From Benincasa hispida (taxonomy: Eukaryota; Streptophyta; Magnoliopsida; Cucurbitales; Cucurbitaceae): a DNA stretch of 64,000 bases. Every line of letters starts with the position of its first letter. Positions within the stretch are counted from its first letter, which is position 1. Below, piece by piece: positions 1 through 13,800 of the stretch. The DNA is taken from NCBI RefSeq assembly GCF_009727055.1, contig NC_052354.1:2706975-2770974 (forward strand). The letters are read 5' to 3'. The translations under genes were made by a program, and so were the position numbers. The notes under the pieces are model-generated. The model was not told where the DNA came from and did no database searches. It saw only the letters and a program-made list of their open reading frames with translations.

Positions 1-2
1 TT

Positions 3-80
3 ACGAAAGGGTTATCGAGACAGACGTTTGAAGCTTGTATTAGCAAGTTGGGTCTTGCTGATATCTACGCCCCAACTTGA
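3..80 (+). pseudogene. 3' end of a Copia polyprotein (RNase H tail)
   Basis: The frame starting at base 3 reads TKGLSRQTFEACISKLGL, then ADIYAPT and a TGA stop. This is the usual C-terminal tail of plant Ty1/Copia polyproteins. A purine-rich tract (79-87) and an LTR follow at once, as expected for the 3' end of an integrated element. The rest of the element lies off the left edge, so its integrity is unknown. Confidence 0.75.
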
Positions 81-87
81 GGGGGAG

Positions 88-310
88 TTGAAATACGTTG
101 AATTAGCCCTACACTATATTTGCTAAATTAGGGTTTCACCTCATTCTATTTATATCTGAGGTTGGGGTCTATTGTATGTATGACATTAAAATAATAAGTC
201 ATTTTCTATCGTGGTTTTTCTTCCCTGAATTAGGGTTTTCCACGTAAACTCCTTGTGTCGTTTTCTTTCTCTTCTATTTCAATAATTAGTATATTGCTCT
301 TGATCTTTCA
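88..310 (+). repeat. 3' LTR of the Copia element at the left edge
   Basis: The sequence right after the GGGGGAG polypurine tract starts like a Copia LTR but seems to lack the initial TG. It runs through an AT-rich stretch with GGGTTTTCCACGTAAACTCC near its 3' half, typical of short Copia LTRs. The right end at about 310 (CTTTCA) is approximate because the other LTR is not in the window. Confidence 0.6.
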
Positions 311-696
311 AAAATATTTTTTTTTTGCACAAAATACTAACATCCTTCTCTTTCTTGTTCCCATTCGACTGGGGCGACGCTATCTTGTCCACCTCAATTG
401 TCTGGGAGAAACATTCAAACTAACTGTTAATTGTCCAGATCGTTAAAGTGCCCTATGTTTTACCATCTTGATTACATTTATAGAATTGTCTGAATGATAA
501 ATCCTTTTGAAATCATCTTCTAAGTTGCACAGGATAAAAATATGTTTTTCTTAAGCATAACTGGAAACTAAACAGAGAAGTTAGAAATTGATTGATGACA
601 TTTCCACGATTTTCATATATAATTTGTGCAGCTATTGAACTTCAATATTCTGACATCAAGAAACATTTCTTGATTTTCATTTTTACTTGTCATCAG

Positions 697-793
697 GAAG
701 GACGATATTGTCGCGCTTGTTGACGAACTTGTCCTAAATTCAAAGAGGCTTATCCGAGCTACTTCAAGGGAGATTGACAAGTGGAAACGATGA
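697..793 (+). CDS. Candidate terminal exon of an unidentified plant gene
   Basis: A pyrimidine-rich stretch ends in TTGTCATCAG at 696. It is followed by one leftover codon base and 31 codons (KDDIVALVDELVLNSKRL, then IRATSREIDKWKR) to TGA at 791-793. The peptide is charged, helix-like and free of low complexity, and looks like a real C-terminus. I do not recognise the family. Upstream exons would be in 311-640 or left of the window, beyond the Copia LTR. If so, the retroelement sits in or beside an intron of this gene. Confidence 0.35.
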
Positions 794-985
794 AATTACT
801 TATCCTGTTTTTACAATGTACAAGTCCAATCCCCGCCACCCATCATTAGAAAGAAACCCAATCAAAATCATAGAAGAAAGAAACACGCTGGCTGTCTATA
901 TGGTGCTATTACTGTGGCTTTTTGAGGTAGAATTTATGTACAATTGTTACGAAAGATGTATTTAATTGCTCTAAATCTCATGTGC

Positions 986-1099
986 AGTGGGTTTTGAGCA
1001 GCCATTAAATATCGAATACTTGATGGATTAGTTTAGTTGGTCAGTGGGTTTTGAGCAGCCATTAAATATCGAATACTTGATGGATTAGTTTAGTTGGTC
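986..1099 (+). repeat. Perfect 57-bp tandem duplication
   Basis: The unit 986-1042 (starting AGTGGGTTTTGAGCAGCC) is repeated immediately at 1043-1099 with no difference that I can see. It lies in the putative 3' UTR or downstream region of the exon ending at 793. The identity of the copies implies a recent event or an assembly slip. Confidence 0.9.
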
Positions 1100-1127
1100 T
1101 TTAGAAGCTTGATCATGTCCATACAGC

Positions 1128-1435
1128 TGATATATCCATGGATATATCAATAAAATATCGATATTAATGAATATTTCTGTGAGTCAGAAATTTATAAATT
1201 TTATTTAGATTAAGAATTAAGTTGTTTTTACCCTTAAACTAAGTTATGGATATTGTTATTAGTATTTATATTCATATTGAAATAAATAGATGACACTTTT
1301 TATGTTTTACAAGCATTTACAAAAATTGTTGAGATATCTTTGGATATCTAATATTGATGTTGAAGCCTTCGATTTATGGATATATTAATGAATATATCAA
1401 CATGTTAACAGATATTTTCATCCTTGGTGTAGACT
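1128..1435. repeat. AT-rich foldback-like repeat
   Basis: The segment is rich in ATATCC/GGATAT inversions. TATATCCATGGATATATC sits near the left end, and a related ATATATTAATGAATATATC block sits near the right end. The layout resembles a small non-autonomous element, but I cannot fix the ends or a target duplication. Bases 1436-2005 beyond it show no gene or clear repeat. Confidence 0.35.
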
Positions 1436-2005
1436 TGTTACGTTTACACTCCATGAACTACATATTCAAGTAAGGGAGATAATTTGTTTTTCTTCACTAG
1501 GTGGTGATTAGCGGTCAACTAGAGAACTTATTGAAGGAGACTATCGTTAGACGTATAAGAGGAATAACTATATGCATTTAACTTGCATATTAAGGGATGA
1601 ATATATTTAACTTGCAGCTGACATTGTTAGATCATCTACCATGTTAGAGAGACGTTGTTTTATAATTTTGACCCTTGAGTATCAATTATTTTGCTTTAAC
1701 CTTTCACTCTTGGTCATTGCATAACAAGACGTGGCACTTTTGGTATTGGAATTATTTCTCATGTCTTCCTATCTCTTCACGGGGACTTAAAAAGAAAAAT
1801 CACTAATCGAGGGATTTAGGCATATAAGAGAATTATAGAAATGAGGTATGAAATTGACATGGACTTGTTATGCGAAAGGTCTAAAGTCTGCGGGTGGGTC
1901 CAAGTCCAAGGGAAATAAGGGTTCTATAGAAAATTATGTATCTTAGAAAATGTTAGGTTTCTGGATTTCGAGTCGCTAGCCAAGCTCGTGGAGTTTTCTT
2001 GACAA

Positions 2006-2715
<710 letters not shown>

Positions 2716-3013
2716 GAAGAGCCTTGTAAATAGCCCCGTTTTGATAGCCTCCGGGAAAGTAACTCCAATTGAGAAACTCTGACTCTTTTTGTGTTTGATT
2801 GAACTAAATACTCCTTTTACTAACTTAGGTATCAAAGTGTGTTTGACTTGGCACTACACTAGTGCGAGCATGCATGTCAGCTTTAGCGACGCGTCCAACC
2901 TAAATGAGTGGACCAGAGAACCACTCAAGTCCCATCTGCGAGTTTCCTGTGCCAACAAACATATTACTTTTTAAACGAGAAGAAATGTGCTTGGAAAATG
3001 ATCTGATATATAT

Positions 3014-3599
3014 TAGAGGTGTTCATGGGTTGGGCTGGGTTAGGTTGAAAGATTTTTTAGATCTAACCCAATTGTTCGGATTGTTAATTTCTTCAACCCA
3101 AATAATCCTTATTAAAAAATGAACCCAATCCAACCAAACCATGAAATATTTGGATGGGGTTGGTTCGGGTTAATCGGGTCATTTATTTAAAATTTTGTTC
3201 TAAAAAGAAGCAAAACATAAATATGTAAAAATCTAATTTTAATTATTTTTATATATTGAATTAAGATTAACCACTCAATTTCAACTTATATAGTAAAAAT
3301 TCTCATTCTAAAGTGTAAAAAACTATTTTTAAAAGTTGTTGAAGAATAAATTATTAAAAAATATTAAAATTAAATAAAATTAAAATCAATATATGTATAA
3401 ATAATTGTGTTATAAGTAATAAAAAATATATTATAAAATTAATAATAAATTTGGGTTGGTTTGAGTTATATTAGGTGAATCTATGAACCAATCAAACCCA
3501 TAAAATTTTCATTTATCTGAACCCAACACAACCCAAACCGCACAGGTTAGGTTGGGTTGATCGGTTTTTTCGGGTCATCGGGTTTTTTGAACACCCCTA
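3014..3599. mobile_element. Non-autonomous TIR element (hAT-like MITE)
   Basis: The left end reads TAGAGGTGTTCATGGGTTGG and the right end, reverse-complemented, reads TAGGGGTGTTCAAAAAACC, giving terminal inverted repeats of about 12 bp. GGGTTGG/CCAACCC motifs are repeated under both ends and the interior is AT-rich and non-coding. Such subterminal repeats with a GGTGTTCA terminus are common in plant hAT-like MITEs. I could not define a clean 8-bp target duplication, so the superfamily is tentative. Confidence 0.6.
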
Positions 3600-4300
3600 T
3601 TTTATACATAATTACAACAAATACAACTTAGCAACGTGTCATAAACACATAGGCTAAATAATTACCAAAGAGTCTTCAATTAGATATTTGAACTATAAGA
3701 CATCAATAAAAATAATCAAAAGGCACGATTAATTAACAACTAATTTCTATACAAACATCTAGCTTGTCTTGTTAGGTTTAAAAATTGATTAATGAAATAA
3801 TTTGGTTACATTTTTTTCTTGATATGTTTAAATATTTAGAAACATACTTTGCAATAAGTTAAAAATATTTAGGTATAGTAAATATCAATAGGATTAAATT
3901 TCATTTAACCCCTAATTTTTTTTAAAAAAAAAATCGAAGATTAAGGTCTCCTTTAGTAACCATTTGACTTTTAGTTTTTTTTTTTTTTTTTTAAAAAAAT
4001 TAAGTCTATAGAAATTTTTTCTTTTGTTATCTATTCTTTTTCTATGTCAAATTTTGAAAACTAAATAAAAATTGTTTTTAAAAATTAGGTTTTTTTTTTT
4101 TTAATTTAGTTGAAAATTCAACCATTGTGATGACAATCATAAAAATAAATGAAGAGGAAATAAACTTAATTTTTGAAAATAAAAAATTAAAAACGAAATA
4201 GTTACTCTTAAAATAGACATTTTGAAATAGTAAAATTTACATTTGAATTATAAGACCAAACCACCCAATAAAAAAAATCTTGACGTGCCAAGTGGTAGTT
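3600..4300. other. AT-rich intergenic stretch, no gene seen
   Basis: The stretch holds homopolymer runs (3976-3993, 4090-4101) and no conserved coding signal. It lies between the TIR element and the Lhcb5 promoter. Confidence 0.6.
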
Positions 4301-4316
4301 TTATTGTTAGGATAGC

Positions 4317-4452
4317 TCACGTTATCCAAATCACTCAATCGGAGAGACCAACTTAAAGGCCACATCTGCCACGTCACCATACTCCACCAATCAAAACACT
4401 GCATTGGATTTCTCAGCTTATGAGCAATCACAAACCTGAATCCTACGTGGCA
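4317..4452 (+). promoter_or_regulatory. Light-type cis elements upstream of Lhcb5
   Basis: Within 250 bp of the Lhcb5 start codon there are three ACGT cores: CACGTTATCC at 4318 (overlapping a reverse GATAA I-box), GCCACGTCAC at 4368 and TACGTGGCA at 4444. A CCAAT box lies at 4387-4391. ACGT (G-box-like) and I-box elements are established features of light-regulated nuclear photosynthesis promoters. Use at this locus is inferred. The leader 4490-4561 is CT-rich, as in many highly expressed plant genes. Confidence 0.5.
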
Positions 4453-4561
4453 TGTCCACATCCACCAGAACCAACCATATAGCTTCTACATTCTCCACAT
4501 CTAATCTTCACCATTTACACAATTTCCTTTCTTTCCTTCAATCTCTTCATTCTCTCTGGCC

Positions 4562-6735
<2,174 letters not shown>

Positions 6736-6954
6736 ATCAATGAGTGGATTCATTTTAAAGCCACAAGCCAATCCCAAGTTTGTGTATTGAAGAATGAAAA
6801 TCTTGAATGCTTTTGTAAATTGGTATTGAGACTATTTGTAGCCCCTGACTACTCACTCTTGCATTTGAAAGAGATATGAAAAAGGAGTTAAGATCAAATT
6901 TTTCTATCAAATGTGACTGAGAATGGTATCTAACTACACTAACTAGTATGAAGT

Positions 6955-7075
6955 TCATGTTCATGGGTTGAAGTAGGTTGGGTTGTTGAGTAATCTTACC
7001 CGAGCCTTCGAGTTGATAGGAATGATTTGTCTAATATAACTCAAGTTTTCATTCACATCCTACTTAATCCATAAC
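6955..7075. repeat. Possible fragment of the GGTGTTCA/GGGTTGG TIR element
   Basis: GTTCATGGGTTG followed by GTAGGTTGGGTTG resembles the left subterminal part of the element at 3014-3599, but no second end is visible. It lies just past the Lhcb5 3' UTR. Confidence 0.3.
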
Positions 7076-8403
7076 TTTTGATTAAGTTGAATTGATCTTG
7101 TTTAAACATATTTCTAATGACAATCACAAATGAGAGAATTTTAGATCAATCAAACTCAAAAGCATGTAACTTGAAAATTGATCAAAATATTAATTAATAA
7201 GGAGTTCCTTGTAATCCAACATGAAAGTTGCGGAATCTAATCTTCCTTCAAAACTTAACAAACTGATGAATCTACAAAAACAAAAAGGATTTAAAATGAA
7301 ATTAATAACATCTTCAATTTTGGAGCTCCTTCTAAACTAACCACAACCAGAAAATAGACTAATTCGATCATTAGTAATCAGTACATGTTTTCTTCTTTCA
7401 CCCCTATTGGTTGTTCTCAATATTATGATCCAAGTTTTCAATGCATCTCTTTTTTTTGGTGTATTAAAACCTTAAACATTTTAACTCCCACTCAATTACT
7501 AATGCACAAACTAGTTAAAACGCTTAAATCCTAAGGTTCCTTGATTTAGTTTCATTATTATTATCCTTTCTTCTCATTATAGTCTATATATGCTTTGATT
7601 GAATGGATAGTTTTAGAGATTGAGAAATAAAAGAAGGGGAATAGGAGAGTATTGAAAAAGAGAGAAAAATAAAGGAAAAATATGGAAATGTTAGATCACA
7701 GGTTGAAACAAAGAAAATGGAGGAAATAGAAAAGGGATGCAATGAAGTGTAGATAAATGATTTTCTTCTATATACCAAAAGTAAGGGCACTTTTTAACCT
7801 TTTTTTTTAACTGTGAAAACGTATTAAATTTGTAATTGATTAAAGTTCTGTAGGATCATATTTACTAATTAATTTCTCATGTCATTAGTCAAGTCGTTAT
7901 TAATCCTCGTAAATGGTTGGATTTATTTCACTAATGACCCAAAAATGTGCAAAATTACAATACTTGGACATAATCTTTACTTTCATAAATCAGCCTTCTC
8001 AAGCTCTATAATTGTCTCTATAGGCCGTCTTTTATACTTAGGCATTATGACTTTACGGCGAACCTTATAGGGTCTCCATACTTATCCAAATGAACTTATG
8101 GTTTGATGGCCAACCTTATGGGTCGATCTCTATACCTAAACATTATGATTTTATGAACGATTCTCTCTATTTATGATTTTATGATCGACTCTATCTAAAT
8201 AAGTATTCACTTTTGCACCAATAACAAAATTATTTTAAAAAATCCATACGTACCAGATAAGGTACGAGTAGATGAACCAATTCCAAGTGGCATTCCAAGA
8301 GAGTTATGAACATGAGGTTGATAATTGATATGGCCGTTGCTTTTCCTCTAGAAGAAACCCAAAAAATAAGGGAAATCAAATAGTGCGGATTTTGGGAATT
8401 GGG
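7076..8403. other. Intergenic region between Lhcb5 and the cupin gene
   Basis: No gene is supported. A 150-bp stretch at 8020-8190 repeats imperfect units containing CATTATGA(C/T)TTTA and CTTATGG. The short ORFs are low-complexity. Upstream of 8404 I see no convincing TATA box. Confidence 0.5.
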
Positions 8404-11245
8404 ATGGCTTCCGCTGTGAGCGGCTTCTCATTACTAAATTTAAAGCCACACCCTCTTCTCAGTAAACCTACAAACGTTTCTTTGTACTTTGGGAAAAGGG
8501 CACCGTCTCTTCAAATTCGAGCAGATTCCATGGCTACTGAGACGCTGGGGATCAAAGTTGAGAAGAATCCACCTGAATCCAAGCTTACCGAACTCGGCGT
8601 TCGTAAATGGCCCAAGTATTTTATTTCTCTATCTTGTTTCTTGCTTTTTTTCTCCATTTAGTCGTTGCAATGTCATTGTTTCTTCCCCCAAATTGTTGTT
8701 AATTGTTGATGTTAATGACCCATGTTGTTGTTCTGTTAATCATCGAGCCTTGATATAAACGATGTTAGCAATTTTGGAAATGGGTTTCAATCTGTCTGAA
8801 GAGTTGATGAATGTTGATAAACAGATGGATAATGGCGTGTTTGAGGAGTTCTTATTTTGATCTTTGACCACTTCCAGCTTCTGGGTTGTAAGTTGTGCAT
8901 ATTGTCATTTCTCGCTTGGCTCTTAGCTGGGTAGCTAAGAACTAAGAATCACTGTGGGTTGGTTTAGTGGTCAAGAAGAGCCAATGTAAATAATGAAAAA
9001 TATGGAGATAATGGATCATGGTAGCCACCTAGGTAGGATTTAATATCTCACGAATTTTCTTGACAACCAAATGCAGTAGGGTTGCACAAACTAGCATGGA
9101 CACTCACAAATATCAAACCATAGTGTATAATATATTTTAGTTTAAATACTACTTTGATCCTACTTTTAGTTTTGGTTCTTTTTGGTTTTCATATTTTCAA
9201 ATGGTTCATTTTGGTCCCTATAATTTTAGCTTTGGTTCTATAATTTCAGCTTTGGTTCATTTTAGTCTATATACTTTTAAAAGGTTCATTTTGGTCCCTA
9301 TACTTTCAGCTTTAGTTCATTTTAGTCTATGTATTTTCAAAATGTTCATTTTGGTCCTTGTACTTTTAAAAAGTAACTATATTGGTCCCTTCATTTTCAG
9401 TTTTACTTTATTTTTAGGGGATCAACATGGTCACTTTTGAATGTTCAAAAACCAAAGTGAACAGAAGTTAGAAGTACAAAGATCAAAATGAACTAAAGCT
9501 GAAAGTATAGGGACCAAAATAAACATTTTAAAAATGCAAGGACTAAAATTAACTAAAGTCGTACTTAAACCATATATTTTTCTTCAAAATCTTCTATCAT
9601 TTATAGTTTTACTAGCGTAAGAATCACTGGCTTTAGAATAAGGTTCCAATTCCAAGAGTGTTGGAACAATTTCCAAAAATACAATGGGAGAAGGAGTACT
9701 CTAAACATAAATATAACGGCAAATTGACCACAACAAAATATTAATAAAGTAAAAACAAGGGTTTAGAAAGCCGTTTTGGGTTGCGCCTGTTCCTGATTTT
9801 GTCCTTAGGGAAGATGTTCCTAACTAGCATTGAGTTATTCAGCTCGCCACTCCCAAAGATTCAACACCTTTGAAGTGATCTTGTAATGCCAACTAAGTTG
9901 TCTAAACAAACTTGTTTCCCATTTATGCTTAGTGAAAGGGAGAAAAAGAATCACTTCTTATCGAATAGAGTCAGGGACTTTGATTGATAACTAACAACTT
10001 CGTGGGAAACAATCTCTGAAACTAAAGCAACTCGTGGTTACATACTTTGTGTGTGGTGCAAAATCAATAGACTTCTACTGAAAAGACATTAATTTCTATG
10101 CCTATTGAAGCTATATTGATTTCAGATCAACTGTAAGGAGGAAAAATGGTTGAAGTTTTTTTTTTAGAAAAAAACAATAAAAACCGTTAAGAAGTTTAAG
10201 TTTCAGACTCAACTAGTAAAGAGGAAGAATGGTCAAGATTTTTTTTTTTTTTTTTTTTTTGAAAACATGAAAGCAGTTGAAGTTTAATTGATTAGTGAAG
10301 ATGTGCTAATATTTTATGATAGTCAAGCTACATAGTTAAGACTAATAGTAAAATATATAAATGGGGAAAAGTAAGCAACATTAAAATTAGACATATCTAT
10401 CTAATTAGATGATATGATATTAAATTTACGTTCATCACCCAAATTTTAAGCTGATAGGTCAATTAGTGATTTAACATAGTATCAAAGTATGTGGTCCAGG
10501 AAGTCTTGTGTTCAAACCCCACAAAAAGTAATCATGTTGATTTTCAAAATGGATTGATTTCAATCCTTGTAGGTTTTTATGCCGTGAAAAAGGAGAATTC
10601 TGAAGCTAGTGATCCTGGCTCTAATAAAACTATTGCTGACAAAAAGCTTGAAGAAAAATAATACAATCATGGTAATATCTTGAGTGGTTTGTCTAAAAGT
10701 CACTGTTTTTAAAATTTTCAATTCAACTAAAATTTCCATATGATTATATACTCGTGGCCTTAGAAAGGAAGTATGGGTCAAAAGGTATATTATTAGAAAA
10801 TGGATTGATTTCAATCTGTCTGACCTTATAAGTGATACCTTTTAGACCTGTGTCTTTTGTTTGTATATTACAAACCAATTAAAATATATCAATAGAATTT
10901 TAAATTGTCTAAAAGAAGGTTGAAAAACCTGAGCTGGAGAGATACTTAGGTTTCTCATAGAAGCATATATGTTGAATATTTGGTTGGTTTCATTGTGAAG
11001 TTAAGACTGAAAACTGGATGTTAAACTGTAAATTCGATAGGTGGGGGTGCGGGCCGAGCAAATTCCCATGGACATATTCGGACAAAGAGACTTGCTATCT
11101 GCTTGAAGGAAAGGTAAAGGTTACTCCTGCTGGATCAGAGGAATCTGTTGAGATTGGCGCTGGAGATTTGGTTGTGTTCCCAAAGGGAATGAGCTGCACT
11201 TGGGATGTCTCAGTTGCTGTGGATAAGCACTATAACTTTGGTTAG
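8404..11245 (+). CDS. RmlC-like cupin family protein (DUF861/cupin_3), probably organelle-targeted
   Basis: Exon 1 (8404-8615) and exon 2 (11041-11245) join in frame (WPK|WGCGPSKFPW) to give 138 residues ending VDKHYNFG. The C-terminal 90 residues form one small cupin barrel: ETCYLLEGKVKV, then EIGAGDLVVFPKGMSCTWDV. This matches the short plant EutQ/ureidoglycine-aminohydrolase-like cupins of unknown activity. The first 45 residues are rich in Ser, Leu and basic residues, suggesting a plastid transit peptide (inference). The ATG at 8404 starts that peptide, and no ATG extends the frame upstream. The 2,425-bp intron holds a foldback repeat (9128-9580). An AATAAA at 11495-11500 could be the poly(A) signal. 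The catalytic role, if any, is unknown. Confidence 0.85.
9128..9580. mobile_element. Foldback MITE-like element in the cupin intron
   Basis: The left arm starts near TAGTTTAAATACTACTTTGA and contains several near-repeats of TTCATTTTGGTCCCTATAC. The right arm holds the reverse complements (TATAGGGACCAAAAT, AAGTCGTACTTAAACCAT). The whole segment is a long imperfect inverted repeat. The left-arm units recur about every 55-65 bp. TGGTCCCTATACTTT-type elements are common plant non-autonomous transposons. The ends are approximate. Confidence 0.55.
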
Positions 11246-11500
11246 TTGTACAATAGAACTTGGTGTATTATCTCAAGCCTTTAAATGTTGATGAACTCCA
11301 TGACTGCTTTTCTTGTTGAACCAGATTTGTAGGTTCTATTATTGAATTGCTTCCGGAACAAACTGAATTTGATATCAAGATCACATCTGAGATTGCAGGT
11401 TGTTGTGAACTTGTGATTGTCATGCTCCTAATTAGAATCTAAGTTTTTCTTGTATGTTATGAAACTCCAAATGATTGGATGAAAAATTCTTGCCAATAAA

Positions 11501-13019
11501 CAAGAAGATTCAAAGAACTCAATCTTAGAAATTTCAATGCCAGTTTGAAATCAATCCAGGGAAAGTAAAAATTGAATTACCTTGATGATCAAATATCTTT
11601 GAGGCATGGAAGACCATTGGTCTTTGTTTTTGAGATATGAATCATCCCACGAGCAAGATTGATTAAGTCAAGCATGGAAGTTAAAACTACGTAGAATTGC
11701 AATAAACAATGTGTGCCTTTTGTACGGATGGCCTAAAACATGGATGCAAAGGAAATTTGACTGTTTTAGGATGCAAAGGAAATTTGACTCGCTTTCTAAA
11801 AACTAATGTTATATAACTTTTTGTTGGTCTCATCATTGCGAATAAAGAAATTACTCTATTGACTTGTCATTTTGAACTTTTGCTCTTCTTGCTCTCGTTT
11901 CTTCTTCATTTTTGTTCTTTTTTTATTTTCCTTTTGTCTGTTTTTCCTCTCAACCAAAAAAATTTATAAAAAGAAAACATATGAAAACATAATACTAATG
12001 TTTGATGTTAGTTTAAGATGGAATAGTGATTTCAAAACTCAAGGAGCTCAAATGATCATGTTCATGAAGGTTGGAGATGAAGACGAAAGAGAGGAAACAT
12101 GAAACAAACTTTTTTATTATTTTTGTATGAAGGACAACACAATAACTTCTATCTCTTGTTCAAAAAAAAAGAAAAAGAAAAAAAAAGAGATAATCACTCT
12201 AAGTAAGGTCATAAAATTAGTTCCAGAAAGTGGGTCATCATCTCATTTCAACCCATTTTTTAAGGATTTGTGTATAAATTATCTTCAGATTTGTCTTACA
12301 ACCAAGATGACTTTATATAGCTTTCATAATATAACCTAAATGTCATAAAGCTCTAAAAAAAAATCCGTAAAATCATCGTCAATGAAACGTAACCTAAAAC
12401 ATAACTCAAAAGCTAAAAAGCTAATTGACCCCATATATTCAAAATTTAATGGCTTGGTTAGCCTAGTAATGATGGTAACTTTCCACGAATAAATGAAGCT
12501 CAACTTCATGAATTGATGTTTGACTTGCATGAATGAAATTTGAGATGCATTTGAGGTCATTGAATACAACTTGAGTGCCTTCAATCCAAAATGACTTCAT
12601 TTAAATATAACTTGAGTTAAACTTTGATTTGTCATAAATAGCGTTCGAGTGCATTTAATGCTAATCCATTTTGCTATAAACTTGAACACATGATTAAGTC
12701 GCTTCACTCGTATCACTAGGCATAAGTGACAAAGGGATAAAAGAAAGGATATAAATACATCAATGCCAGGCCAATACAAGTCCACTTGAATGGAGGGCTA
12801 TTTATGAAGACTATAATAGCAATAGAGAGAATCATGGGAATACTTGAGACTTTCACAAACTAAACAATTTTGGAAAAATGGAGGATTATAGTTTGATTGC
12901 TAGTGCAAAATTGTTAATCATAATGACCGTGATAGGTAATGGAATATCAAATTATAGACTAAGTGAGAGTAATTTTTTGCTAGTTCCAAAATAGTAATTA
13001 AAATGATAATTATAAACAA
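11501..13019. other. Intergenic region between the convergent cupin and ClpX genes
   Basis: No conserved gene is seen. It contains a poly-A/AAG stretch (12163-12189) and other AT-rich sequence. The small ORFs here show no family signature. Confidence 0.5.
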
Positions 13020-13450
13020 TGGATAGCCAAGTGATAGACTAAATGATAGACAATCATAGACTACTATTATCTATTAATAGATAATCATTTTATTATTGCT
13101 AGTTGTTGATAATTCTTTTTCTTTTAGATAGTCTATTATGATACATAAACTAGATATTGTTATTGAAAATTTTGTTGCTTTTAGATAGTTGTGATAGACA
13201 TCGTTATTAATATCTAAAATATCAACGTTTATCATTAATAAAATCTAATACAAGTCTATTATTGATAGACGTCAATAGAAGTCTATCATCGATAAAAATC
13301 TATCATTGATAGAGGCGGATAAAAATCTTTCATTGTCTATCAGTGATAGAAACTTATAGAGGTCGATAATTGGTATTAGTGATAGAAACTTATACAATCT
13401 ATTATTGATAAAGATTGATACGATAGAAGTCTATCGATGTCTATTAATTT
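13020..13450. repeat. Cluster of tetO-like palindromic repeats (TCTATCANTGATAGA)
   Basis: The segment holds many variants of a GATAGA/TCTATC motif spaced about 20-40 bp apart. These include a perfect TCTATCAGTGATAGA at 13336-13350 and TCTATCATTGATAGA at 13299-13313. The same motif fills the Mutator-like islands at 42-47 kb and 55-63 kb. This cluster is probably a non-autonomous relative of that family. Confidence 0.75.
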
Positions 13451-13800
13451 TTTTTTCTATTTCGGTAAATAGTATCAAAAGTTCAAAGCAAATACTTCAA
13501 TGACTAAATTTATAATTTATTAAAAAATAAATGGAAAGACATCTTGATTGGCAGCTATTTCTTTTTCATTTTACAGATTATTTAGACATTGATGGTGTGT
13601 TAGCCTAAATTATGAATGCATTTTTCTTTCATCTTTCCTAATGCAATGACCTTAATAACCTGATCTATGTGGTGTTACAATGGGCATAATTACACCATAT
13701 ATTATGAATGTATTTTTTTCCCCAACCAAAAAAAAAAAAAACATAAACCAAAAAGGGAAAATGTATTTCATCCGAACTGTCGTGGTTATCTTGACGGTTT

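Noticed and set aside
8383..8403. Earlier GTG start for the cupin gene
   Set aside because: Plant nuclear genes start at ATG, and the ATG at 8404 begins a typical transit peptide.
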